In this document: positions 17,859-26,500 of the stretch, one piece after another | Position numbering within the stretch: position 1 is the first letter of the stretch | Layout: every line of letters starts with the position of its first letter | Assembly: GCF_900168125.1 (NCBI RefSeq) | Contig: NZ_FUZF01000005.1 | Span: 1-64,000 of the forward strand | Origin: Sphingobacterium nematocida | GTDB taxonomy: Bacteria > Bacteroidota > Bacteroidia > Sphingobacteriales > Sphingobacteriaceae | Direction: 5' to 3' | DNA length: 64,000 nt | Translations under genes and position numbers: made by a program | The notes under the pieces: model-generated | Databases searched by the model: none | Told to the model about the DNA's origin: nothing | The model's input: only the letters and a program-made list of their open reading frames with translations

Positions 17859-17893
17859 AAAAGCCGCTAAGTAATTCTTGGCGGCTTTTTTTT
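17859..17893 (+). terminator. Terminator of rplU-rpmA
   Basis: AAAGCCGC (17860-17867) pairs with GCGGCTTT (17881-17888), with a smaller inner CTAAG/CTTG pairing, and is followed by T residues to 17893. Confidence 0.88.
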
Positions 17894-17994
17894 CTGAAAG
17901 TGTTGTTCTCAACGGACATCGTGAACCCTCGAGACATTTTCATTGCTGTTTAAATAGCTATTACAAGAGGGTTTATTTTATATAAAACGTATTG

Positions 17995-19308
17995 ATGAAA
18001 ACTTTCAATGATTTAAAAGTTAGCTCGCCGATATTGGCCGCTTTGGAGGCGCTAGGCTATCAGAATCCAACACCTATTCAAGAACAGGCTATTCCCGAGG
18101 TACTAAAAGGTAAAGATCTCTTGGGCTGTGCACAGACAGGTACAGGTAAAACAGCAGCGTTTGCAATCCCTATATTGCAGTTGCTTAATGCTACAAAGCC
18201 GCAAGGGCAAAAGCGAGGAACAATCCGCTCATTGATTTTGACACCGACTAGAGAGCTAGCGATACAGATAGGGGAGTCTTTTAGTGATTACGGTAAAAAT
18301 CTGAAGCTAAAACATACCGTGATCTTTGGCGGTGTTAATCAATTTAGTCAGGTAAACGAGATTCGGCAAGGTGTGGATATTCTTATTGCTACTCCTGGTA
18401 GACTTTTGGATTTGATGAATCAACGTATCCTATCTATTAGTCAGATCGAAATATTCGTGTTAGATGAGGCGGACAGGATGCTAGATATGGGCTTTATACA
18501 TGATGTAAAGCGTGTATTGAAGGTTATTCCAGAGAAGCGTCAGACTTTGTTTTTCTCGGCAACTATGCCAAAGGTGATCCAATCTTTAGCTGATAGTATC
18601 CTGAATGAACCGGTTAAAGTCGAAGTGACGCCAGAGTCTACTACAGCAGAAACTATTCAACAGACCTTGTATTACATTGAGAAAGCGAATAAGCCCAAGG
18701 CCTTAATGTATCTATTAAAAAAAGAGGTAGATGATAATGTTTTAGTGTTTACACGTACGAAACATGGTGCTGATCGGTTAGTTAAGCTTTTGCACAGACA
18801 GGATATATCTGCAGCTGCAATACACGGTAATAAGTCGCAGAATGCTCGGCAGAATGCTTTGGAAGGCTTTAAGAAGAAGGAAATCCGTGTTTTAGTCGCT
18901 ACTGATATTGCTGCTAGAGGGATTGATATTGATCTCCTGAAGTATGTTATCAATTATGAAATCCCGAATATGCCAGATGCCTATGTGCACCGTATTGGCC
19001 GTTCGGGTAGAGCGGGAGCTGAAGGTTTTGCTATTTCTTTATGTGATGTTGAAGAGATTCCATATATCAAAGATATACAGTTTACAATTGGGTTTGAGCT
19101 TCCTGTGAAGAGGATTGAAGATTTAAGTATGTCTCCTCAGTTTGTGGCAAAGTCGTCATTGCAAACAGGGAAGACTAAGGTTAAAGCTGAACAGCCAAAG
19201 CCGGGAGCAAAACCGGATTATCGCCATAAGAAGAAACAGTCCTCTGGCCGAGGTGGACGGTCTTTCGGTGGGAAAAAGGGGAGCGATAGCTCTGGAAAGA
19301 AGTACTAA
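17995..19308 (+). CDS. DEAD-box ATP-dependent RNA helicase (RhlE-like)
   Basis: The 437-residue cytosolic helicase unwinds RNA in ribosome assembly or RNA decay. All core motifs are seen: Q motif (PTPIQEQAIP), motif I AQTGTGKT (about 46-53), PTRELA, TPGR, DEAD (about 155-158), SAT, then ARGID and HRIGRSGR in the second RecA domain. The tail after about 370 is Lys/Gly/Ser-rich and basic (GRGGRSFGGKKG), a typical RNA-binding extension of RhlE types. An in-frame TTG directly precedes the ATG at 17995; the ATG is preferred. Confidence 0.95.
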   Translation: MKTFNDLKVSSPILAALEALGYQNPTPIQEQAIPEVLKGKDLLGCAQTGTGKTAAFAIPILQLLNATKPQGQKRGTIRSLILTPTRELAIQIGESFSDYGKNLKLKHTVIFGGVNQFSQVNEIRQGVDILIATPGRLLDLMNQRILSISQIEIFVLDEADRMLDMGFIHDVKRVLKVIPEKRQTLFFSATMPKVIQSLADSILNEPVKVEVTPESTTAETIQQTLYYIEKANKPKALMYLLKKEVDDNVLVFTRTKHGADRLVKLLHRQDISAAAIHGNKSQNARQNALEGFKKKEIRVLVATDIAARGIDIDLLKYVINYEIPNMPDAYVHRIGRSGRAGAEGFAISLCDVEEIPYIKDIQFTIGFELPVKRIEDLSMSPQFVAKSSLQTGKTKVKAEQPKPGAKPDYRHKKKQSSGRGGRSFGGKKGSDSSGKKY

Positions 19309-19315
19309 AATAAAG

Positions 19316-19344
19316 AAAGGCAGATTTTTAGATCTGCCTTTTTT
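19316..19344 (+). terminator. Terminator of the DEAD-box helicase gene
   Basis: AAAGGCAGAT (19316-19325) pairs with ATCTGCCTTT (19332-19341) across a 6-nt loop, followed by T residues. Confidence 0.88.
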
Positions 19345-19346
19345 AA

Positions 19347-19423
19347 TGGTGGAGAATAACGGATTCGAACCGATGACCTCTTGCCTGCCAGGCAAGCGCT
19401 CTAGCCAACTGAGCTAATTCCCC
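19347..19423 (-). tRNA. tRNA-Ala (anticodon GGC)
   Basis: The minus strand folds into a full cloverleaf. The acceptor stem GGGGAAT/ATTCTCC has the G3-U70 wobble that identifies alanine tRNA. The anticodon stem-loop is CTTGC-CTGGCAG-GCAAG, giving anticodon GGC, and the T arm carries GGTTCGAATCC. The 3' CCA (19349-19347) is encoded, unlike in the other tRNAs here. A consensus promoter lies just upstream. Confidence 0.97.
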
Positions 19424-19434
19424 ATTAGCTGTTG

Positions 19435-19464
19435 CAAAGATATAAAATTATTAATCTGTTGCAA
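19435..19464 (-). promoter_or_regulatory. Promoter of tRNA-Ala
   Basis: On the minus strand TTG (19464-19462) precedes TATCTTTG (19442-19435) by 19 bp. The -33 element lies inside the end of the upstream DUF3857 gene. The tRNA 5' end is 12 nt after the -7 box. Confidence 0.78.
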
Positions 19465-21358
19465 GTCTAAGTGTAAATTTCCCTCGATCAGTTTCCGAAA
19501 CCTCCCGCATAAAGTTGTAGAATTCGATATAGCTCTCTGATTGGTAGGTCCCTTCTTTAATTTCCAGTTTCCGGTAATATAAAAGCTGATCATCTTTCAT
19601 GCTGATTTGAAGATCATAAGTACCCATAGGAGAATTTATAACTTTATTTATCGGATAAAATCTGTCTTTAATGTTTTCTTGTATGCTGTATGTAATACTG
19701 TCAATGTCTGTGTAGCCACGGGTTATGTAAAGAGGATTCGTTCTGTTTTTAGATTCTGGGATGGCTTTAGCCATATTGAATAGGTTTGGAAGGAATATTA
19801 GCTGATCGTTGTTCCTTACAACATAGTTCTTTATCGTGATATCTGTTTTTTCAATAACCGCTGATTCTTTTTGGTTTTCTACTTCGTAAGAATGATTTGA
19901 AAAGCTAATGTTATCGATGTCATAAAATTGTTTTAACAATTCCTGTTGTTCGCGTTGTCCTTTAGAAACATTCTCAAAATGATTGTCAAATTGAGTGCCG
20001 GTAAAAGTTGTTGTTATACTTCCTTGGATATTACCGGTTTCTGTCACTTTAATATGTCCTACTCGGCTTTGCAAATTTTTAGCAGATGGATACTTGGTTG
20101 TTCGTAATATTTTCCCCCCGTCGGGTGCACAAGCGAGAACTAGCCTGTCATCAGTAAATTTGCCTAGATAACCGAAGGGATGTTTATTGCTTGTGCATTC
20201 GAGCCAGGTGGTATCTTTTTCGAAAGGCAAACATAGTATAATGTGATTGCCATCAACGGCATTTGCAAAGTCTATATCGAGATTTTTTTTCTGGTGCCCT
20301 GCCTCGACAATACAGTATAAAGATTCGATACCCGCTTCTTTTAACAAAGCCTGTGTGTAGTTTACGAGCGCTTTGCAATCTCCATATCCCAGTTGTTCTA
20401 CATAGGAAGCTGGATAAGGCTCAAGTCCCCCAATTCCTATCTGTATACTGACGTAGCGCGTTTTACCCTGCATGTATGCGTATAGCACCTTTGCTTTTTC
20501 TTTGTTCGAATTCAGATGTGCCGTAAGTTCTCTTACTTTGTCTTTTGTTTCGGGAGATAATTCCTGCTTGCCTGTTAGAAGATCTTCATGTACCCATTTT
20601 CCGAAATCCGACCAACTCCTTACAGTTCCTTTTTTCTTGAAATAGTGAAAAGTTTCCGGGACAACTTTAACGAGGATAGCATCCTGTCGATCAAATGGTT
20701 TTAAGGGCTCATCTTTTCGTGCCTTTATGTTTTTCGCAATCCATCGATAAGTTTTAGATTTTTCAGTTGCTGTTATATGAGCGGGTTGAGGTATGTTCTC
20801 GCTTTTTATCCGTAATAATTGATCCGATTTACAGCTTAATTCGTATGTGCTACTAATTACAGCAAGATCGGCTAAGTAGTTAGGTTGCCAGTATGGAATA
20901 AACAGATTTTGTGTATGTTTTACTTCATAACTATACACAATAGTATAGGGGTAGGTATGAAAGTTTGGAGTATAATGTTTGACCCGTATATCATCAAACA
21001 TACTGACTTGGCGTGTGGCACTATAATCTTTAAAGTCCTTTTGATTGAATTTGTTAATTTGATTACCGAACTCATCTAAAATCTGTCCCTTTATATCCTT
21101 GATTGTTTTGCTCTTGTCATAGTATAACACTAGTTCTGCATGTTTTTCTCCAGCTTTGTTCAGTATCGTTATTACCCTATGAACCGTTTGGGATGAATTT
21201 GAATAGTCTATGTCAAAAGCTATGCGTTCTTCCTGTACTACGGCATTCGCGCGACTTAACAGATCTTTTGAAATACCCGATGCCGTATACTGTTGAGCGT
21301 TTGCGTGTAGAATACAGAAGGTCATTAATAGTACGGAAATAATTCTATAGAGAAGCAT
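19451..21358 (-). CDS. DUF3857 and transglutaminase-like exported protein (catalytic Cys present)
   Basis: The 635-residue product has a signal peptide (about 1-21, ending ANAQ), a DUF3857 beta domain (about 55-215) and a transglutaminase-like domain (about 285-400), then a beta-rich DUF2569-like tail. The catalytic cysteine is kept (GYGDC328) and a histidine stands in GNH372; the third position appears as Glu in WLEC. The family is widespread in Bacteroidota; cysteine-peptidase-like action on the envelope is suggested but unproven. It overlaps the upstream paralogue by 14 bp, so the two are cotranscribed and probably coupled. Confidence 0.82.
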   Translation of the reverse strand: MLLYRIISVLLMTFCILHANAQQYTASGISKDLLSRANAVVQEERIAFDIDYSNSSQTVHRVITILNKAGEKHAELVLYYDKSKTIKDIKGQILDEFGNQINKFNQKDFKDYSATRQVSMFDDIRVKHYTPNFHTYPYTIVYSYEVKHTQNLFIPYWQPNYLADLAVISSTYELSCKSDQLLRIKSENIPQPAHITATEKSKTYRWIAKNIKARKDEPLKPFDRQDAILVKVVPETFHYFKKKGTVRSWSDFGKWVHEDLLTGKQELSPETKDKVRELTAHLNSNKEKAKVLYAYMQGKTRYVSIQIGIGGLEPYPASYVEQLGYGDCKALVNYTQALLKEAGIESLYCIVEAGHQKKNLDIDFANAVDGNHIILCLPFEKDTTWLECTSNKHPFGYLGKFTDDRLVLACAPDGGKILRTTKYPSAKNLQSRVGHIKVTETGNIQGSITTTFTGTQFDNHFENVSKGQREQQELLKQFYDIDNISFSNHSYEVENQKESAVIEKTDITIKNYVVRNNDQLIFLPNLFNMAKAIPESKNRTNPLYITRGYTDIDSITYSIQENIKDRFYPINKVINSPMGTYDLQISMKDDQLLYYRKLEIKEGTYQSESYIEFYNFMREVSETDRGKFTLRLATD

Positions 21359-23327
21359 CTGCTGTGTAATTGAATGAGTGATCTATCTTTAGCTGTTGTA
21401 TTATTCTCGAAAACAATTCTTTTAATCCGAAATACTCATCGGTATTGTATATGGCCTTTTTAAGTGATAGGTGCTGTGTAACATGTAGCGTGTCATCTAT
21501 CAATTCACTTTTGTAGTTATATCGGGCCGTATTCTCTGGTAATACAAGGCTTATGTTTTTTGGTGACGTCTTTATATTGCTTCCCTTTGGAAGTTTTACA
21601 GTTATCGTATGGCTCTCGTCTCTTTTAGAACCGAGATCTACATGATAGTTTCTTTCGTCAAGATTGAAGGGGTTTTTAATAGTACGATTTATAAAAATAG
21701 GGTTGAAATAAAAGTTATTTCCTTTTATTTCATCACCGACTCTGACCTCTATGATGAAATTTTCAATAAGAGATATTTCATTGTGATCCAGATTTTCTAT
21801 GTTAAGTTTTTTTACAGTTATGCTTGTCAGTTTTTCGTCAACAGCTTCTTCGTATTCTTCTACCGAAGGGTACTCAAGTATGTTTCGGCGCTTGCTTATG
21901 GCATCCATTCCATTGTATACTATAGCAAGGTTACCCTTTAGTATACCAGTGGGCTCAAGGGAGCCGTCGAAACTGTAGTGAGTCGATGAAATCTGGTTAT
22001 TGACCAGAGGAATCCATTCCGAGGATTTTTTAGAAAAAATAATTCTGCCTTTTTCGTTGATAAAGCGTATAGGAAGTTCGCCAAAAGGAAGTAGGGGATC
22101 GGTTGCGTCTGCGAGATAGGTTTCATTCTGAATCTTAACACCGGCTATTACATAATTAAAATCCGAAATGACAGGGTGGAGATTGTTGGGTACTCCGTTA
22201 TCGCGTGTGGAAACAAGAATCGGGTAGGATTCTACTCCTACAGCATTGAGAGCAGCAACGAGCGCTAGATTAATATCCGCTGTGTTTCCGTTTTTATTTC
22301 TTAAAGCATCTTCAATACCATGTTGTGCGTATTTTCCGTAAATGTTATTCCATTTGATGTTCTGTTGAATCCATTTGAATACATTTTTAGCTTTATCATG
22401 TTGGCTAGAGCCGGCATCTATTGATTTGTTCAGCGTTTCTTCTAGTAAGTTTGTTTTTTTTAGTTGCCCGCCAAAATTTTTATCCGTCATGAGTTCTCGG
22501 TCTACATCGCTCCATTTTTTTGTGAAAGATTTGACGCCGCCTCCTGACATAGCCATTTCTTCTAACTCAAAACTAACGGCCGAGATGTAGTTTTTTGGCG
22601 CCAGCATATAAGCTTCTGTTTTGAAAGCGGGTATACTTTCCATAAAATAGGTGATGTCGGAACAGTCTATTTTGTTTCCATTCAGATGGAGGCATTCGCG
22701 TTGTAGTTTCGATCTTGTGTCGGAAAGTTTCAACGGACCTTTTAACGTAATATTGTATTTATAGATTGCAGGAATCAGTACTTGGTAGTCACTTTTTAGT
22801 TTGGGGATATCTGTTTGGAATTGCCAGGATCTGAAGTTAAAGATGTCGGGAGATACTAATGTGTATTCCAGTTCTATTATCGACCCGGTCTGGATATCTG
22901 GCATCGTAAATTTATTCAGTTTAACAAAATCGCTTCTGTTTTCGAGAAAGATATCTTTGTTTTTGAGAGGAGTGCCTTCTATTTTGCCGTTTACAAGGTT
23001 ATATGTGGTAGCTTTTATATTCGTAATATATTCAAAGGTTGAACCATATTTATACAGCGGAATAGTGAAATTAGCCTGCTCATATCCTTCCTTTGTGAGG
23101 ATTCTGATCCGGGTCTTGTAGTGATGAAATACCATTAAGGATCGATCTGATTCGCTTCTGTCAATTTGTGTCTTCCCGTGTTCAAAGAGCGTTATGGCAT
23201 GGGCGCTAGTATCTATTTCATATACCTTGGTTTCAAAATCGCTGCGTCTTATCGTAGGACTGTCCTCAAATTGTGCCATTAAGCTAGTTGAAATCAACAC
23301 AAAAAGAGCTAAAAGAATATGTCTCAT
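21345..23327 (-). CDS. DUF3857 and transglutaminase-like exported protein (catalytic Cys lost)
   Basis: The 660-residue product begins MRHILLAL with a signal peptide ending LMAQ (about residue 19). An upstream in-frame extension to 23447 would run into the ABC gene and bury the signal, so it is rejected. DUF3857 covers about 35-260 and a transglutaminase-like fold about 310-410. The catalytic Cys position is Thr (GNT349ADIN) and the His position appears as Asn (DFNYVIAG), while LADATDP keeps the Asp. It is therefore probably a non-enzymatic relative of its downstream neighbour, acting as partner or binding protein. Its function is unknown. Confidence 0.8.
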   Translation of the reverse strand: MRHILLALFVLISTSLMAQFEDSPTIRRSDFETKVYEIDTSAHAITLFEHGKTQIDRSESDRSLMVFHHYKTRIRILTKEGYEQANFTIPLYKYGSTFEYITNIKATTYNLVNGKIEGTPLKNKDIFLENRSDFVKLNKFTMPDIQTGSIIELEYTLVSPDIFNFRSWQFQTDIPKLKSDYQVLIPAIYKYNITLKGPLKLSDTRSKLQRECLHLNGNKIDCSDITYFMESIPAFKTEAYMLAPKNYISAVSFELEEMAMSGGGVKSFTKKWSDVDRELMTDKNFGGQLKKTNLLEETLNKSIDAGSSQHDKAKNVFKWIQQNIKWNNIYGKYAQHGIEDALRNKNGNTADINLALVAALNAVGVESYPILVSTRDNGVPNNLHPVISDFNYVIAGVKIQNETYLADATDPLLPFGELPIRFINEKGRIIFSKKSSEWIPLVNNQISSTHYSFDGSLEPTGILKGNLAIVYNGMDAISKRRNILEYPSVEEYEEAVDEKLTSITVKKLNIENLDHNEISLIENFIIEVRVGDEIKGNNFYFNPIFINRTIKNPFNLDERNYHVDLGSKRDESHTITVKLPKGSNIKTSPKNISLVLPENTARYNYKSELIDDTLHVTQHLSLKKAIYNTDEYFGLKELFSRIIQQLKIDHSFNYTADASL

Positions 23328-23394
23328 AACTGAATATCCGGTTTGGTATCTTCCGAAAGTTAGATAAATATAACCCGAATTGCAAACAGAATTG

Positions 23395-25173
23395 TTACTC
23401 TGTGCTTTGCAGCAACTGCTTTTCATAGAGTTCGGCATACTCTCCATTGGCAGCTAACAAGCTGCTATGGTTTCCTTCTTCGATGATACTTCCATTTTCT
23501 AGTACAATGATATGATCTGCATTCTTGATCGTTGAAATACGGTGAGCGATAAAAATGGTCGTTTTGTCTCGCATGATACGACTTAAGTTGTGCAGTATTT
23601 CTTCCTCAGTTTTTGTGTCTACTGCTGATAGACAGTCGTCAAAAATCAACATTTGAGGGTCTTTGACCAGGGCTCTTGCGATAGAAACACGTTGTTTTTG
23701 TCCTCCCGATAGGGTGAGTCCTCTTTCGCCTATATGGGTTTGAAACCCTGCCTCAAAAGCAAGTATATTCTCATATACGGCTGCGTCTTTGGCTGCGGAT
23801 TCTACTCTATCTATTTCGCAATGATCTAATCCAAAAGCTATATTATTAGCAATAGTGTCGGAGAATAAAAATACCTGTTGTGGTACGAAGCCTATCTGGT
23901 GACGTAAGCCTTTTATATGTAAGTTTTTTATATTATTGCCGTCATATGTTATACTGCCTTGATCTGCATCATACATCCTTAAAAGGAGGTTGGCAAGGGT
24001 GGATTTTCCAGATCCGGTCTTACCTATGATAGCTAGTGTTTGACCTGCTTTGATACTAATATTTATATTGCTTAATGCCTTGATACCAGTCTCTGGATAA
24101 GTAAACGAAAGGTTCTCGATACGGATATTCCCATCCAGTTTTTGCGTAATTGTACCACTGATAATTTCGGGTTTTGTGTTGAGGAATTCATTAATTCTTT
24201 TCTGAGAAGCTGCTGCTCTCTGAATTAGTGAAGTAACCCAGGCCAAAGCCATTGCCGGAAATGTCAGTTGGTTTACGTACATAATGAACTCTGCAATATT
24301 TCCAGCTGTTATGGTTCCCTTATTTACTTCTATTCCACCGATATAGACTGTGACAATGGTGCTAAACCCGACAAGAAATATGATTAATGGGAAAAATATC
24401 GCCTGTACTTTGACGAGATCCAAAGAGCTGTTGCGGTAGACATTGCTTTCATGTGCAAATTCAGCCATTTTTTGTTCTTCTTGAGTGTAGGTCTTTATGA
24501 CTCTTATCCCAGAGAAGGTTTCTTGTACAAATGACGAAAGTTTTGACAACTGCGCTTGGATTTTAGAGCTCCGCTTATTTATAATTCGATTTACAATCAA
24601 GATGATTAGCGATATGATGGGGATCGGTATTAATGCATATGAAGCTAGCGTGGGATTGACATCGTACATCGCGTATATAATCATCACAGAGAGCGTTACT
24701 GTATTGATTGCATACATGATAGCTGGGCCTAAATAGTTTCGTACCTGATTGACATCCTCTGTTGCTCTGTTCATGAGATCTCCAGTATTGTTCTTTCTGA
24801 AGAATGAAAAATCAAGCTCTTGGTAGTGTCGGTATATTTCATTCTTCAAATCGTATTCGATGTGCCTAGATATGAGAATAATGGATTGTCGCATCAGGAA
24901 TAGAAAAATACCTCTCAACAAAGCTAAGACAAGTACCACCGCTCCAAAAAAGAGTAAACTGCTACCAAATACTTGGTACATGAGGTCTTGTCGTTCAAAA
25001 CCGTCATAAAGTCGATACAGGTCTATATTCTCTTTGACCAAATCAAATGCTTCCCGAATTACCTTTGCTGGTAAGATTCCAAAATAATTAGAGATGATAA
25101 CGAAAATAACACCTGGAATTAAGCGCCATTTATACTTGTAAAAATATTTGTTGAGGTAAGATAGTTCTTTCAT
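23395..25173 (-). CDS. ABC exporter, fused permease and ATPase (MsbA/LmrA-like)
   Basis: The 592-residue half-transporter has six membrane helices (about 18-310) and a C-terminal ATPase domain (about 340-585). Motifs are Walker A GKTGSGKST, Q loop PQQVFLFSD, signature LSGGQKQR, Walker B MLIFDD and H-loop IAHR. The residue after the Walker B aspartate is Asp instead of the usual catalytic Glu, as in one half of several heterodimeric exporters. Whether it works alone or with a distant partner is unknown. The exported substrate cannot be told. It starts the minus-strand run leading into the DUF3857 genes, 67 nt away. Confidence 0.9.
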   Translation of the reverse strand: MKELSYLNKYFYKYKWRLIPGVIFVIISNYFGILPAKVIREAFDLVKENIDLYRLYDGFERQDLMYQVFGSSLLFFGAVVLVLALLRGIFLFLMRQSIILISRHIEYDLKNEIYRHYQELDFSFFRKNNTGDLMNRATEDVNQVRNYLGPAIMYAINTVTLSVMIIYAMYDVNPTLASYALIPIPIISLIILIVNRIINKRSSKIQAQLSKLSSFVQETFSGIRVIKTYTQEEQKMAEFAHESNVYRNSSLDLVKVQAIFFPLIIFLVGFSTIVTVYIGGIEVNKGTITAGNIAEFIMYVNQLTFPAMALAWVTSLIQRAAASQKRINEFLNTKPEIISGTITQKLDGNIRIENLSFTYPETGIKALSNINISIKAGQTLAIIGKTGSGKSTLANLLLRMYDADQGSITYDGNNIKNLHIKGLRHQIGFVPQQVFLFSDTIANNIAFGLDHCEIDRVESAAKDAAVYENILAFEAGFQTHIGERGLTLSGGQKQRVSIARALVKDPQMLIFDDCLSAVDTKTEEEILHNLSRIMRDKTTIFIAHRISTIKNADHIIVLENGSIIEEGNHSSLLAANGEYAELYEKQLLQSTE

Positions 25174-25188
25174 GTTCTGTGTCTATTA

Positions 25189-25196
25189 CAAATGTA
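25189..25196 (-). promoter_or_regulatory. Putative promoter -7 box of the ABC exporter
   Basis: The minus strand reads TACATTTG, matching TAnnTTTG, with 15 nt to the start codon. No TTG at -33 was seen. Confidence 0.45.
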
Positions 25197-25335
25197 ATGG
25201 TTTCACTTTAATATCTTTTGGCTGTTTTGCGCTTATTCGTCATATAATTCTCTAAAAGCTATCTTATTTAATGTGCATTTGGATTTTACGACGGTGTATA
25301 TTTCAATAAATAGCAGATAAAACGAATTAATTTTT

Positions 25336-25343
25336 TATTTTTG
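25336..25343 (+). promoter_or_regulatory. Putative promoter -7 box of the leucine-dehydrogenase-like gene
   Basis: TATTTTTG matches TAnnTTTG, 39 nt before the start codon. The -33 element is not clear. Confidence 0.42.
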
Positions 25344-25382
25344 TACAGCTTTTTAGGATAGTTTTATATTATTTCTTTTGAT

Positions 25383-26450
25383 ATGCAAAACGCTTCAGTT
25401 TTTGATTTGATGGCCGTTTCCGGACATCAAAATTTATTTTTTTGCAATGATCCATTGGTCGGTTTGAAGGCCATTGTTGCTATTCATGATACGACGTTAG
25501 GTCCAGCAATAGGTGGGGTTCGGATGTTGCCTTATGAGTCTGAAGAAGAAGCTATCGAAGATGCTTTACGTCTTTCAAAAGCAATCACTTATAAGTCTTC
25601 GTTGGCAGGATTGAATCTTGGCGGTGGTTGTGCTGTTATAATTGGCAATAATCGTACAGAAAAGACCGAGATTCTTATGCGTCGTTTTGGTAAGTTTGTA
25701 GCCGGGCTTAACGGTAATTTTATCGCTTCTATTGATGTTGGAACTACGCAAAAGGATCTTGAATATATCCATGCAGAGACAGATTATGTTGCAGGCCTGC
25801 CCACTTCTATGAATGGAGGAGGTGATACGACTGTTTTCGCTGCAAGAGGAGTTTTTTACGGGATAAAAGCTTCTATAAAGGAGTTGTATGGAGATGATTC
25901 GCTTGCAGGGAGAAAGATAGCGGTTCAAGGAGTTGGTTCAGTAGGAGAGCAGTTGGTGTCGATGTTGCGTGCAGAGAATGCCCGTGTTTATGTCTCGGAT
26001 ATGACGGAAGAGCGTAAGATGAAAGTCGCTGCTAAGTACAAAGCTGAACCTATCCAGTATGCGACCAGTTATGAACTTGATGTGGATGTATATGCTCCTT
26101 GTGCATTAGGAGGAACAGTTAATCCGGATACAGTGCCTAAGATGCGCTGCAAGATTATCGCTGGATCGGCCAATAATCAATTGAAAGACGAAGAACGTAC
26201 AATTCAATTGTTGAAAGAACATAATATTCTGTATACACCCGACTTTTTGATCAATTCAGGAGCACTAATTAGCTGTTATTCTGAGTTAGAAGGATATGGA
26301 ACAGACCGGACGGAGTCTTTAATCCGTAATATATATAGCGCTACGCGCCATGTTTTACAAACATCTAGAGAAGAAGGTATAACTACATTTGAAGCAGCTA
26401 GACAATTGGCAGAAAGGCGTATCAATGATATGACTAAGCTGAGAAGGTAG
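25383..26450 (+). CDS. Glu/Leu/Phe/Val dehydrogenase family protein, catalytic Lys replaced by Cys
   Basis: The 355-residue product aligns over its length with leucine dehydrogenase, which oxidatively deaminates branched-chain amino acids with NAD. The dimerisation/substrate domain is about 1-140 and the NAD-binding fold about 145-330 (GVGSVG near 180). With an offset of three to the Geobacillus enzyme, Lys71 (TYK) and Asp118 (DVGTT) are kept, but the catalytic lysine expected in the GGGK motif is Cys83 (LGGGCAV, codon TGT at 25629-25631). Normal activity is therefore doubtful; a different reaction or regulatory role is possible. It is divergent from the ABC exporter and 50 nt before nusB. 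Confidence 0.85.
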   Translation: MQNASVFDLMAVSGHQNLFFCNDPLVGLKAIVAIHDTTLGPAIGGVRMLPYESEEEAIEDALRLSKAITYKSSLAGLNLGGGCAVIIGNNRTEKTEILMRRFGKFVAGLNGNFIASIDVGTTQKDLEYIHAETDYVAGLPTSMNGGGDTTVFAARGVFYGIKASIKELYGDDSLAGRKIAVQGVGSVGEQLVSMLRAENARVYVSDMTEERKMKVAAKYKAEPIQYATSYELDVDVYAPCALGGTVNPDTVPKMRCKIIAGSANNQLKDEERTIQLLKEHNILYTPDFLINSGALISCYSELEGYGTDRTESLIRNIYSATRHVLQTSREEGITTFEAARQLAERRINDMTKLRR

Positions 26451-26500
26451 TTTGTATTCTTTAATAATCGTTCTTATAAAATAATCGTTCTTATTAAAAT

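Noticed and set aside
23328..23447. N-terminal extension of the upstream DUF3857 gene
   Set aside because: It would overlap the ABC gene and bury a clean signal peptide at MRHILLAL.
25629..25631. Cys83 codon as sequencing error
   Set aside because: TGT differs from both Lys codons at all three positions, and the frame is intact.
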